From Bog-473 sp963781955 (GTDB taxonomy: Bacteria; Actinomycetota; Acidimicrobiia; Acidimicrobiales; RAAP-2), in the NCBI GenBank assembly GCA_963781955.1, contig CAWAHU010000002.1, positions 558,001-622,000 of the forward strand: a stretch of DNA of 64,000 nt, written 5' to 3'. The position numbers and the translations under genes are program-made. The notes beneath the pieces were generated by a model. That model did no database searches, was not told the DNA's origin, and worked only from the letters and a program-made list of their open reading frames with translations. Below are positions 26,362 to 35,677 of this stretch, in pieces. Position 1 is the first letter of the stretch; each line of letters begins with the position of its first letter.

Positions 26362-26672
26362 GGTGGTCTCTCGGTCCCGGGCAACCTGGGCGTCGCCGTG
26401 GCGACGACAGTACCCGGACCGGTCGCTGACCTCGGTCGCCCCCGTACCTCCCCCGGAATTGGAAAATGGCGACCGAGGGGGGTGGCCGCCATTCTCCAAG
26501 CACCGCTGTCTGGGAAGAGGTGGTGTCGCGATCCATTGTGCGACGCGCCCGCGACGACGGGTAGAGCCGAAAGTAACCAGCCCGTTGTGGCGACGTTGGC
26601 TTCCGGCCAGCGGGGATCGGCGGGACGAAAGCCCCTGGTGAGCGACGTCGGCTCGATGCGAGACTCAGGTCC
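26362..26672. other. Intergenic region between divergent CBS and CoA-transferase genes
   Basis: About 310 bases without a convincing gene. It must contain the promoters of both divergent genes. I see no good DevR-like box, no strong hairpin and no RNA motif. A GGTCCC at 26372-26377 lacks the second half-site. Confidence 0.5.
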
Positions 26673-27974
26673 ATGACCACCGTCTGCACTCTGGAGGAGG
26701 CCGTTGCCCTCATCCGTCCGAACGACAGCGTCGGCTTCGGTCTCGGCCCGGCCAACCCCGACGGCTTCCTCACCGCGCTCGGCGACCGTGACGACTGGCA
26801 GGACTTGCAGCTCGGCGGCGCGCTCTGCCTGAACTACTACGAGGTCTTCGCCAAGCCGGGCGTGCGCTACCGATGCGGTTTCTTCGGCCCGGCGGAGCGG
26901 CTGCTGCACTCGATGGGCCACCAGGTGGAGCTGGTGCCCGGCGGCTTCCGGCAGATGGGTCCGATCCTGGCCAAGTTCGCGCCTCGGGTCATGGTGGTGC
27001 AGGCGGCTCCACCCGACGACGAGGGACGGGTGAACCTCTCGCTGCACCTTGGTGCCACACGTCCCGAGCTCCTCCGCGCTGCGCAGGACCCCGACCGACT
27101 CCTGGTCGTCGAGGTCAACCCGAACCTCCCGCGCACGGCAAGCCTGCCACCCGACCACGACAACACCATTCCGGTCGACGTTGTCGACGTCTTGGTGGAG
27201 ACCAACAGCGTCCCCTTCGCCCTCACCGAGCCACCGACCGACGAGGTTGACGCGGCGATCGCCCGTAACGCGCTGGCCTACGTGAAGAACGGGTCGACGC
27301 TCCAGACCGGCATCGGTGCCATCCCCAACATCGTGGCCACCGAGCTTGCCAAGGGGCCCTTGGGCGGTTTCGGCGTCCACACCGAGATGTTCACCAACGG
27401 GCTCATGCGGCTCCATCAGGCCGGCAAGGTGACCAACGACGCCAAGGGCGTCTTCGACGGTGTCTCAGTGACCACCTTCGCGCTGGGCACAGCGGAGCTC
27501 TATGGCTGGCTGGACCAGAACAACGATGTGGTCTTCCTCCCGGTCGAGACCGTCAACGACCCGTCCGTCATCGGCCGGAACGCCAACCTGGTCTCCATCA
27601 ATGGAGCGCTCTCACTCGATCTCTACGGCCAGATCGTGGCCGACAGCGTGGACGGGCGGCAGATTTCGGGTGTCGGTGGGCACGAGGACTTCATGGCGGG
27701 AGCCGACCTGCACCTCGACTCACACTCGCTCGTCTGCCTCCACTCGACCGCGGTCAGGGACGGCGACCTGGTCTCTCGCATCATCGGCCTGCTCCCGGAG
27801 GGTTCGGTCGTCTCCACCCCGCGTCATCACACCGGGGTGGTGATCACCGAGTACGGCGCCGCCGAGCTGACCGGTCTCACGGTGAGCGAGCGCGCGCACC
27901 TGATGGTCGAGATCGCCCACCCCGACTTCCGGGACGAGCTGCGCAAGGTGGCCGACGAGATCGGCCGTCGCTGA
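26673..27974 (+). CDS. Acetyl-CoA hydrolase/CoA-transferase family protein
   Basis: A 433-residue protein of the family that includes acetyl-CoA hydrolase and 4-hydroxybutyrate CoA-transferase. The likely catalytic glutamate lies in GVHTEMFTNGLMRL. Other marks are GIGAIPNIVA, LVSINGALSLDLYGQIVAD and SGVGGHEDFMAGADLH. It probably moves CoA between short carboxylic acids. The GC content and codon use seem slightly less extreme than its neighbours. It converges on the sulfatase gene with a 31-base gap. Confidence 0.88.
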   Translation: MTTVCTLEEAVALIRPNDSVGFGLGPANPDGFLTALGDRDDWQDLQLGGALCLNYYEVFAKPGVRYRCGFFGPAERLLHSMGHQVELVPGGFRQMGPILAKFAPRVMVVQAAPPDDEGRVNLSLHLGATRPELLRAAQDPDRLLVVEVNPNLPRTASLPPDHDNTIPVDVVDVLVETNSVPFALTEPPTDEVDAAIARNALAYVKNGSTLQTGIGAIPNIVATELAKGPLGGFGVHTEMFTNGLMRLHQAGKVTNDAKGVFDGVSVTTFALGTAELYGWLDQNNDVVFLPVETVNDPSVIGRNANLVSINGALSLDLYGQIVADSVDGRQISGVGGHEDFMAGADLHLDSHSLVCLHSTAVRDGDLVSRIIGLLPEGSVVSTPRHHTGVVITEYGAAELTGLTVSERAHLMVEIAHPDFRDELRKVADEIGRR

Positions 27975-28005
27975 CCGACCAGCAGGCGGACCGTGACGCC
28001 CGGTC

Positions 28006-29571
28006 TCAGCGCGCGGCCGTCGGCGCGGGTTTGTTGGGCCACTGGTGGAAGGTGGCGTTGTGGCGCGCCATCTCGCCGATCATGGCGTCGATGTACACGA
28101 GCTTGCGGATCATGTAGGAGTGAGTCTCCTTGGGGTCCAGGTACAGGTTGTAGAGGCGGCCGTAGCCGTAGCGCTGGACCACTCCGGTGAACCCACCGGG
28201 GTTCACCACGTCGGTGTCGTCGTCGGAGATGGACGACACCATCCACTTGTACTCGCCGACCCGCAGCCCCGAGTAGTTGGAGGTCAGCCAGTAGTGCTGG
28301 TACTTGCGGTTCGAGACCAGCTCGTCATCGTCGGGAGCGAGGAAGAAGCTGAGCTGGTCCACGGCGTCGATGTAGCGGTCGGAGGGGAGGCGGTCGTCCG
28401 CCCCGGCCATGGACACGCAGGTGGCGAAGAGGTCGAGCAGGTGGACCAGACCGTCACTGGTGCGACCGGGCTCGATCATCCCCGGCCACGACAGCACGGC
28501 CGGGACCCGCACGCCGCCTTCCCACGTCGACCCCTTGGCGCAGCGGAAGGGCGTGAAGGCGGAGTCGGGCCACGTCTCCATCTCGGGGCCGTTATCCGAG
28601 GAGATCACCACCATCGTGGTCTCGAGCTGGCCGGTCCGCTCCAGGGCGGCCACGAGCCGTCCGCAGATGGCGTCGAGCTCGACGATGGCGTCCTTGTAGG
28701 GGTGCTTGGCCGGTGAGCTGCCCAGGTAGTCGGGGTGCGGGTAGTTGTCGAAGTGGGCGCCGCGGGTGCAGTGGTAGAGGAACCACGGGTCGGAGCCACC
28801 GGCCATGCGCTCGATGAACCGCTCGGAGTACGTGCACCACTTGTCGTCGAGCAGGGAGAGCACGGGGACAGTGACCTCTTCGACCTCCTCGAGCTCGCTG
28901 TCACGTGTGGCGTGGACGAAGCACTTGTTGAAGGGCATGTTCTTCACCCACTCGGTGCGGTCCGCGCTGTAGACGACCTCGGGGAAGAAGTAAGGGTCGC
29001 GCCACTCGGTGTACATGTCGGAGACCGACAAGAAGCCGTAGAAGTCGTCGAAGCCGACGTTCTGGGGCTGGCTCTCGGCGTTCTCCCCCATGTGCCATTT
29101 GCCCACGGCCTGGGTCACATACCCGGCGTCCGAGAGCAGCTGGGGCAGCGTGACCTCGCCGCTCAGCCCCCCGGGCATGCCGTACATGGGCGGGATCAGG
29201 AGGCCGTGGCGCATGGGGAGGCGCCCGGTCATGAGGGACGCCCGCGTCGGCGTGCAGGAGGGCTCGCTGTAGCACGAGGTCAGGAGCAACCCCTGCCGGG
29301 CCAGCCGGTCGACGTTCGGCGTGGGCGCACCGACGGCCGCGCCTCCGCCGTAGCACCCGAAGTCCCCCCAGCCCACGTCGTCCATGAGGATGACGACGAT
29401 GTTGGGCCGGCGGCCCGTGCGCTCGGAGAAGGCCGCCACCTTGGCCGCTGCCGCCTCGTCCCGGCCCGGCACCACGAAGGCGGGGTCACGGTTGTCCGCC
29501 GGCGCTCGGGTCGCGCCCGTGACCGGGTCGATCCGCCCCGCCCCGGTGCCGCTCGGTGTGTGGTCGCTCAT
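28006..29571 (-). CDS. Sulfatase (arylsulfatase A type)
   Basis: A 521-residue type I sulfatase with ribosome binding site AAGGAG before ATG 29571. Metal-binding aspartates appear in VILMDDVGWGDFGCYGGG. The formylglycine motif is CTPTRASLMTGR, so the enzyme needs conversion of Cys by a formylglycine-generating enzyme, which is not in this window. SSDNGPEME carries the second metal set. No signal peptide is visible, so it may act in the cytosol. The substrate is unknown. Confidence 0.93.
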   Translation of the reverse strand: MSDHTPSGTGAGRIDPVTGATRAPADNRDPAFVVPGRDEAAAAKVAAFSERTGRRPNIVVILMDDVGWGDFGCYGGGAAVGAPTPNVDRLARQGLLLTSCYSEPSCTPTRASLMTGRLPMRHGLLIPPMYGMPGGLSGEVTLPQLLSDAGYVTQAVGKWHMGENAESQPQNVGFDDFYGFLSVSDMYTEWRDPYFFPEVVYSADRTEWVKNMPFNKCFVHATRDSELEEVEEVTVPVLSLLDDKWCTYSERFIERMAGGSDPWFLYHCTRGAHFDNYPHPDYLGSSPAKHPYKDAIVELDAICGRLVAALERTGQLETTMVVISSDNGPEMETWPDSAFTPFRCAKGSTWEGGVRVPAVLSWPGMIEPGRTSDGLVHLLDLFATCVSMAGADDRLPSDRYIDAVDQLSFFLAPDDDELVSNRKYQHYWLTSNYSGLRVGEYKWMVSSISDDDTDVVNPGGFTGVVQRYGYGRLYNLYLDPKETHSYMIRKLVYIDAMIGEMARHNATFHQWPNKPAPTAAR

Positions 29572-29619
29572 GGTCGCTCCTTGTTCCGGATACGGGTCGT
29601 CCTTCGGAGTGTCGCCGGC

Positions 29620-30006
29620 TCAGCTCGTGGTGCAGGCCTGGGTGTAGAGGTCCGAGGGCACGAGATGGTTCGAGCACGCCGTGCCCCGGTTCTGGACGGC
29701 CCAGGCCGACCCCTGGGCCTGTAGGACGATCACGGCGTCGAAGGCGGCCGAGCCGGAGCCCACCGTCACGTTGGCGTACGCCCACGACCCGGAGCACCCG
29801 AAGTTGACCACGGACTGCACGGGGCCGAGGCCGGTGGCTGACCGCGCGGCGGTGAGGATGGCGCTCTGTGTGCACGGGGCACTCGTCGCCGCGGCCGTGG
29901 TGCTGGTGGTCGGAGACGTCTGGTTGTTGCCGCTGCTGCAGCCGGCGAGCACCACCGCCAGGGCGGCTCCCGCCAGCAGCGCGCCGCCGGTCGTCTTCAT
30001 GCCCAT
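29620..30006 (-). CDS. Small secreted lipoprotein
   Basis: A 128-residue protein with ribosome binding site GGAGGAG directly before ATG 30006. Residues 1-22 are a signal peptide ending in the lipobox LAGC, so Cys22 should be lipid-modified. A Ser/Thr-rich linker follows. The mature domain has three further cysteines (APCTQSAI, NFGCSGSW, GTACSNH) plus one near the end (QACTTS), suggesting two disulfides. No family is recognised. Confidence 0.82.
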   Translation of the reverse strand: MGMKTTGGALLAGAALAVVLAGCSSGNNQTSPTTSTTAAATSAPCTQSAILTAARSATGLGPVQSVVNFGCSGSWAYANVTVGSGSAAFDAVIVLQAQGSAWAVQNRGTACSNHLVPSDLYTQACTTS

Positions 30007-30077
30007 CGTCTCCTCCGTCGGGGTCCCTCCCTCCGCACGTCCGCCGGGGGGCCGACGCGACCCTAACCAACGCGCCT

Positions 30078-31171
30078 TCAGCGCGGGATGCCGAGCTTCT
30101 CGTGCAGGTAACCGAGCGCGAGCGGCGGGGCGTCCGCCACCACGTCGTGGATGAAGTCCCTGACGCGACGGAACACGTCCCGGCTGTCGTCGGCCCAGGG
30201 CATCAGGATCTGGAACACGTGGAACATGCCGGCGTACTCCTCAGCCTCGGTCCGGACACCGGCGGCCCGCAGACACTCGACGTAACGGCGGATGGGATCA
30301 CGGAACATCTCGTTGCCGCCCCATGTGACACAGGTGGGGGGAAGCCGCGCAGGTCCGCCGTGAGGGGCGAGACCGAGTAGTCGCCGGCGTCGACGCCGTG
30401 CAGGTAGGACGTCGTCGGGATGTTCCAGGGCAGGATGTCGCGGTCGGCGTTCTCGAACACGGACGGCTCGTCGAGGCGAAGATCGACCTCGGGCGAGAAG
30501 AGGAGCAGGCCGGCCGGCCGCAGCGGCTCGACGTGCGCGGGACACGACAGGAGGATCGTGTTGGCCAGCCCCCCGCCCCCCGAGTCGCCTCCGAGGAAGA
30601 TCCGTTCGTCGGGGATGCCGAGGGCTCGCAACTCGCGGTAGGCGGCTGAGGCATCCTCGGCCCCGGCGGGGAACGGGAACTCCGGGGCCAGGCGGTAGTC
30701 GGCCACGAAGACGGCGCAGTCCGTCGTCCGGCAGACGCGGGCGGTGAAGAAGGCGTACATGGTCGGGGAGGTCCCGATGTAGCCCCCGCCGTGCAGGTAG
30801 AGGACCACGCCGACCGGCGGGTTCCGCGTGGGCACGTACAAGATCCCCGGCACGCCGCCGAGCTGGGTGGGGAAGCTCTCGACCTCGAGGGCGGCGACGA
30901 CCGGCGGCATGACCCACTGGCAGATCTCGTCGAGCACCAGCTCCATGGAGCGCCACTCGGGGATGCGCAGCGCCGAGGCGTAGCCCATGAGGGAGCGGAT
31001 CACCTCGCGTGTCACCGACGCCCCCAGGTTCGAGAGCGGGGAGGAGCCGCCAGCGAAGGGCTGCCGGAAGGGCACCCGGGCCAGGGCGATGGCCAGCTGC
31101 TCGGCCAGCAGGGTGACGTCAAGGGCAACGATCGGTGCCGGCGCGGTCTTGACGTCCGGCCGGTTCCCCAT
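30078..31171 (-). CDS. HSL-family alpha/beta hydrolase (esterase), one apparent frameshift
   Basis: About 364 residues from ATG 31171. The oxyanion motif is LYLHGGGYIGTS, the nucleophile motif GGDSGGGGLAN, and the histidine lies in MFHVFQILMPW near the C-terminus. These mark the hormone-sensitive lipase group. The frame changes near 30340 in a run of six C on the coding strand (DLRGFPP then TCVTWGG); a seventh C would restore it. The gene is divergent from the GGDEF gene. A short perfect hairpin lies 27 bases upstream of its start. Confidence 0.85.
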
Positions 31172-31197
31172 CGCCACGTGCGACAGCCTAGGCCCCA

Positions 31198-31218
31198 GCA
31201 CTCTCAAGGGGAGAGTGC
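31198..31218. promoter_or_regulatory. 8-bp perfect inverted repeat upstream of the esterase gene
   Basis: gcactctc (31198-31205) and gagagtgc (31211-31218) around a 5-base spacer. It lies 27 bases before the esterase start and 221 bases before the GGDEF start. It could be a regulator site; the T-tract of a terminator is absent. Confidence 0.4.
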
Positions 31219-31438
31219 CAATCAGGCTGGAATCACCACGGAATTGCCGCGGGACACCGGCCAACTCCCACCCAATTCGGCCCCGGCCGTTGATCGGCGC
31301 AGGAATCGGCACTGCCTCCCGCCTCAAGGTCTTCGCGCAAGACGACGACAACGAACCCGTTGCACCATGCGCGGGCCGGCGCCACACCCACGCCACCCCG
31401 CCGCGCCGCGCGAACCCGCCACGCAGAAGGGATGGGGC

Positions 31439-32806
31439 ATGGTCACAGAGGAGGAGTGGTCCGGGGAGGTCGCGAGGTCCGCTCGCTTCCGTCTCCTCAG
31501 CCCCGTCATCGCCATCGGCGCGTTCGGGCTGATCTTCATCCCCTGCATGATGGCGGGGAACGCCCTGGCGTCGGGCCTCAACGCCGACCTGGTCTCAGTC
31601 GGCATCATCATGGCCTTCATGTTCCCGCTGGCCTTCGTGCTGGTGATCTTCGGTGAGCGCCAGCAGCGAAAGACCGACGAGAAGGTGCGGAGCCTCAACG
31701 CCGAGCTGAGCAACGCCTTCGCCAACGCGGACCGCGAGGCGCAGATCCGCGACTCGCAGGTCCAGCGTCAGCGCTTCGAGAGCCGGCTGGCCAACGCGCT
31801 GGACATGGCCGAGGGTGAACCCGAGGTCATCGACGTGATCGAGCGCTCGTTCGGCGCCGTCCTGCCTGAGGCCCCGGTGGAGCTCCTGTTGGCCGACAAC
31901 AGCCATGCCCACCTGCACCGGATGGCTGCCGTCGGACCCGAGGGCAAGCCGCCCAGCTGTGGTGTGGACTCCCCCGACCGGTGCCCGGCGGCACGGCGGG
32001 CGCAGGTCCAGGAGTTCGCCGACAGCGACGATCTCGACGCCTGCCCCAAGCTGCGCAACCGGCCGCAGGGCCGCCTGTCCGCCCTGTGCGTGCCGGTGTC
32101 CATCATGGGTCGCACCGTCGGCGTGATCCACGCCACCGGGGAGCCGGGCGTCAAGATCGAGGACGATCACATCGACGACCTGGCGACGCTGGCCAAGCTG
32201 GCCGGCGCCCGCATCGGCCTGCTCCGCGTCATGGCCGAGACGCAGCTCCAGGCGTCCACCGACACATTGACCGGCCTGCTCAACCGGCGCTCCTTCTCCG
32301 AGCAGGTCGCCGCCGTTCCGTCGCACTTGCATCCGGTGGCGGTGGCCATGGCGGACCTCGACCACTTCAAGACGCTGAACGACACCTACGGGCACGAGAC
32401 GGGAGACCGCGCGCTGCGCCTTTTCGCCCGCGTTCTGCGCGACGCGCTGCGCGGCAGCGACGTCGTGTCGCGCTACGGCGGAGAGGAGTTCGCCATCGCG
32501 TTCCCCGACTGCTCGGCCATCGAAGCCACGCGGGCGCTGAACACGGTGCGCACACGGCTCGACGCCGCCATCACCGTCGGGGGGCTGCCGAAGTTCACGG
32601 TGAGCTTCGGCATCACCGAGGCTGAGCCCGGTGAGGAACTCGAGGCGGTACTCCGCCGGGCCGACGACGCCCTGATGCAGGCCAAGCGGCAGGGCCGTGA
32701 CCGCGTCGTCCTGCACGATGCCGTCGGGGCCACGGACCCCGCCCCGACCGACGGGAAGGCCGAGCTGGCCCCGGTGCTCGACAGGGAGTTCCTCCCGGCC
32801 GAATGA
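31439..32806 (+). CDS. Membrane-bound GAF-GGDEF diguanylate cyclase
   Basis: A 455-residue protein starting at ATG 31439. Two membrane helices lie at about residues 23-44 and 53-75, followed by a charged coiled-coil segment (EKVRSLNAELSNAFANADRE). A GAF-like sensory domain covers ~115-275 with several Cys residues (SCGVDSPDRCPA, DACPKL). The GGDEF domain follows with LDHFKTLNDTYGHETGD and the active site RYGGEEFAIAFPD. The inhibitory I-site RGSD lies five residues before GGEEF, so product feedback is likely. It makes cyclic di-GMP at the inner membrane. No EAL domain is seen. Confidence 0.92.
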   Translation: MVTEEEWSGEVARSARFRLLSPVIAIGAFGLIFIPCMMAGNALASGLNADLVSVGIIMAFMFPLAFVLVIFGERQQRKTDEKVRSLNAELSNAFANADREAQIRDSQVQRQRFESRLANALDMAEGEPEVIDVIERSFGAVLPEAPVELLLADNSHAHLHRMAAVGPEGKPPSCGVDSPDRCPAARRAQVQEFADSDDLDACPKLRNRPQGRLSALCVPVSIMGRTVGVIHATGEPGVKIEDDHIDDLATLAKLAGARIGLLRVMAETQLQASTDTLTGLLNRRSFSEQVAAVPSHLHPVAVAMADLDHFKTLNDTYGHETGDRALRLFARVLRDALRGSDVVSRYGGEEFAIAFPDCSAIEATRALNTVRTRLDAAITVGGLPKFTVSFGITEAEPGEELEAVLRRADDALMQAKRQGRDRVVLHDAVGATDPAPTDGKAELAPVLDREFLPAE

Positions 32807-32845
32807 GCGCCGGCCGAGCACGCGGCCGCGGCGTCGCCGGCGCCC

Positions 32846-34216
32846 TCAGGGCTTGGCGGGCCGGGCGAAGGTGATGGGGACCACCTCGGTGGCCGAGTGC
32901 GCCGTGAGCCCGGCGTCGTTCACGTCCACCACGCAACCCTGATGCGCCGGGTCGCACACGCCCGATCCGACCGTTCCCTCGACGACGGTGAGCTGGGCCA
33001 TGCCGCTGCCGGAAGGATCCGGGACCAGGATGCGGCCCGCGGCGGCGTCGCAGCCGGTTATGCCGTGCCCCGGGGAGCACTCGACGATGTTCACGACCTT
33101 TCCCGGGAGATACCCGCGCCACCGCACCGTGACCACCTGGCCGTCGGTCAGCTCCTTCGACGGGGTAACCGAGGCGTGGCGGTCCGTCTTGGGCACCGGC
33201 TGCGTGGCCACCGTGAGGCCCGAGCCGGCCTGCGGCTGGTAGTGGACGGCGGTGGCGCCCGACTGTCCGTCCCGGGCAAGCCGGGCGCCGGCCGAACGTG
33301 AACCGGTCAAGTACCGGGAGAAGAAGTCGGTGGTCGCGGCGACGGTGCTCGGGTACCACCGGGAGCCCGGTTGGAGCCAGTCGGTGTGGGACGCTCCCTC
33401 GAGCGTGAGCATCGCCTTTGGGCCGGTCTGGCGGTTGAAGACGCTGACCATCTGGTCGTAGTCGGCCAGGGGGTCGGCCGTCCCGCCTGCGATGAGCATG
33501 GGCGGCCGGCCGTCGTAGACGTAGTGGCCGTGCGGGAACTGCTGGGGGGAGGCGGAGAAGGCGGCAGCCGCCTCGACCCGCGGGTCGCGGCAGCAGGTGT
33601 TGAACAAGCCCATGGTGGTGATGCCGCCCTCGGAGTGGCCGGCCACGCCGACCACGTGGCGTGCCACCAGGCCGGCCAGCTCCCCACTGGTCCCGGCGGA
33701 CGCACCGAGTACCCGGGTGATCACGTAGCTGACGTCCCCGGGTTGGTGCGAGACGTCGTCGGGGTCGGTGCCCCCGGGGACACCCGTGTCGCTGGTGAGC
33801 GGGAAGGCGGGGGCGGCGACCACGAACCCGGCCGAGGCCCAGGCCGCCAGCAAGGGCCGGTAGACCTGGGGGTCAGCGCCGAGCCCGTGGGCGAAGACGA
33901 TGAGTGGGTACGGCGCCCCCGCTTTGGCCGGCGCGCCCCCCGGGGCGGGCGAAGCGGCGGTCCCCGCCGTGGCCGGGTACCACACGGTCGTCGGCAAGGT
34001 GCGCGACGACAGCGCGGGCCGGCCGGCGTATGCGGGCGTCGGCCGTGACGGGTCCACGTAGGTCTGCACCACCGTGCCGACACCGTACGTGCCCGGTCTG
34101 TGCGCAGCCGGTGCACCCTGGGCGCTCGCCTGGCCGGTGATCGCCCCACCGGGCGCGCACGTGGCCAGCGCCGCGGCCGCGGCGCACAGTCCGACGAGCG
34201 CAGATCGAAGACGCAC
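32846..34216 (-). CDS. Secreted alpha/beta hydrolase with neocarzinostatin-like C-terminal domain
   Basis: A 456-residue protein with an N-terminal signal peptide (SALVGLCAAAAALATCAPGG). Residues ~40-310 are an alpha/beta hydrolase of the PAF-acetylhydrolase/chlorophyllase kind: VFAHGLGADPQVYRPLL, nucleophile VAGHSEGGITT, and histidine in EGASHTDW. Residues ~345-455 match the neocarzinostatin beta-sandwich: TPSKELTDGQVVTVRWRGYL, IVECSPG, then paired cysteines ending GCVVDVNDAG. The combination is unusual. It probably hydrolyses esters outside the cell. Confidence 0.85.
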   Translation of the reverse strand: MRLRSALVGLCAAAAALATCAPGGAITGQASAQGAPAAHRPGTYGVGTVVQTYVDPSRPTPAYAGRPALSSRTLPTTVWYPATAGTAASPAPGGAPAKAGAPYPLIVFAHGLGADPQVYRPLLAAWASAGFVVAAPAFPLTSDTGVPGGTDPDDVSHQPGDVSYVITRVLGASAGTSGELAGLVARHVVGVAGHSEGGITTMGLFNTCCRDPRVEAAAAFSASPQQFPHGHYVYDGRPPMLIAGGTADPLADYDQMVSVFNRQTGPKAMLTLEGASHTDWLQPGSRWYPSTVAATTDFFSRYLTGSRSAGARLARDGQSGATAVHYQPQAGSGLTVATQPVPKTDRHASVTPSKELTDGQVVTVRWRGYLPGKVVNIVECSPGHGITGCDAAAGRILVPDPSGSGMAQLTVVEGTVGSGVCDPAHQGCVVDVNDAGLTAHSATEVVPITFARPAKP

Positions 34217-34307
34217 CGTTCCCCCGGTCTCGCGTGGGGCGGTCGCCCGTCCCGACGGAGGCGCACCCTAGACGGCGGCGCTCTGGGGTGGTGGGCGCCC
34301 CGAGGGG

Positions 34308-35599
34308 TCAGGCGGTGGCCTTCTCGGCCAGCTTCCCGAGGTCAGTGCCCTTGTGGGTCCGCTCGAAGCGGCCCTTGTCGAACGAGTGGATCGAGACGTC
34401 GTGGCCGGCCGACCTCGGCGCGCAGCGCGGCGACGGTGGACCGCTCCTCGGGCCGGTGGGCGAACGGGTCGAAGGAGTACCAGCGGCAGGCGTTCTCGTA
34501 GGTGATCTTGGCCAGCTCGTCGTCGGGCACGTCGGCAGCCACCCGGGCCAGCTCCTCGGGGGCCTCCGGCCACGACGAGTCCGAGTGCGGGTAGTCGCAC
34601 TCCCAGGCGATGTTGTCGAGGCCGATGTCGTTGCGCAGCTCGATCCCGACCGGGTCGGCGATGAAGCAGGTGAGGAAGTGCTCGCGGAAGACCTCGCTCG
34701 GGCAGCCGGTCGCCGAAGTCCTGGCCCGGTCCAGGCGCGGTGCATGTCGTAGGTGCGGTCGAGCCGGTCGAGGAAGTACGGGATCCAGCCGGTGCCGCCC
34801 TCGGAGAGCGCGAAGCGGATGTCGGGGAACTCCTTGATCACCCGCGACCACAGCAGGTCGGCGGCGGCCTGGCAGATGTTCATCGGCTGCAGGGTGATCA
34901 TCACGTCGACCGGCGCGTCGGGCGCGGTGACCGACGAGCTGGCCCGACGAGCCGAGGTGGATCGACACCACCACGTTCTCGTCGCACACGGCGCGCCACA
35001 GCGGGTCCCAGTGCTCGGACGTGGAAGCTCGGGTAGCCGAGCGTGGCCGGGTTCTCGGTGAAGGTCAGGGAGTGGCAGCCCTTCGCCGCCACCCGCCGCA
35101 CCTCGGCGGCGGCCAGCTCGGCGTCCCAGAGCACGGGGAGGGCCATCGGGATGAAGCGGCCCGGGTAGGCGCCGCACCACTCGTCGATGTGCCAGTCGTT
35201 GTAGGCCTGCAGCACGGCCAGGGCGAGGTCCTTGTCCTCGCAGGCGGCGAAGAGCCGCCCGCTGAACCCGGGGAAGGACGGGAAGCACATCGAGGCGAGG
35301 ACCCCACCGGCGTTCATGTCCTTGATGCGCTCGTGGACGTCGAAGCAGCCCGGGCGCATCTCGTCGAAGGCGGTGGGCTCGATGCCGTACTCCTCCTTGG
35401 GCCGTCCGGCCACGGCGTTCAGGCCGATGTTGGGGATGACCGTGCCGTTGAAGGTCCAGACGTCGGAGCCGTCAGGCCGGCGCTCCACCCTCGGCGCCGC
35501 GTCGGCATAGCGGGCCGCCACGCGTCCCTCGAAGAGGTCGGGCGGCTCGACCAGGTGGTCGTCGACACTGACGAGGATCAGGTCCCCTGCGTCCATCAT
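34308..35599 (-). CDS. Amidohydrolase-family (ACMSD-like) protein with about four apparent frameshifts
   Basis: About 430 residues when shifts near 35025, 34945, 34715 and 34410 are bridged. It starts with a ribosome binding site (GGGAGAC) and ATG 35599. The opening LILVSVDDHLVEPPDLF is the metal-site variant common in this subfamily (DDH in place of HxH). Later landmarks are EEYGIEPTAFDEMRPGCFD, YNDWHIDEWCGAYPGRFIPM, FALSEGGTGWIPYFLDRLDR and WECDYPHSDSSWPEAPEEL. A close paralogue lies at 46202-47498 and aligns through all the shifts. The reaction may be a decarboxylation or hydrolysis of a ring or acyl intermediate. Confidence 0.85.
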
Positions 35600-35677
35600 G
35601 TCTCCCTTCGGCGCCGGTTCGGGGCCGGACCCCTGTGACGATACCCGTGGGCGCCCGCGCTCCCGCCGGGCGCCGGC

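Noticed and set aside
26364..26378. DevR-like box next to the CBS gene start
   Set aside because: Only the GGTCCC half is present; about 9 of 15 positions match, which is expected by chance.
31230..31438. Cyclic di-GMP riboswitch before the GGDEF gene
   Set aside because: I searched the leader for a GEMM-type core and stems and saw no match.
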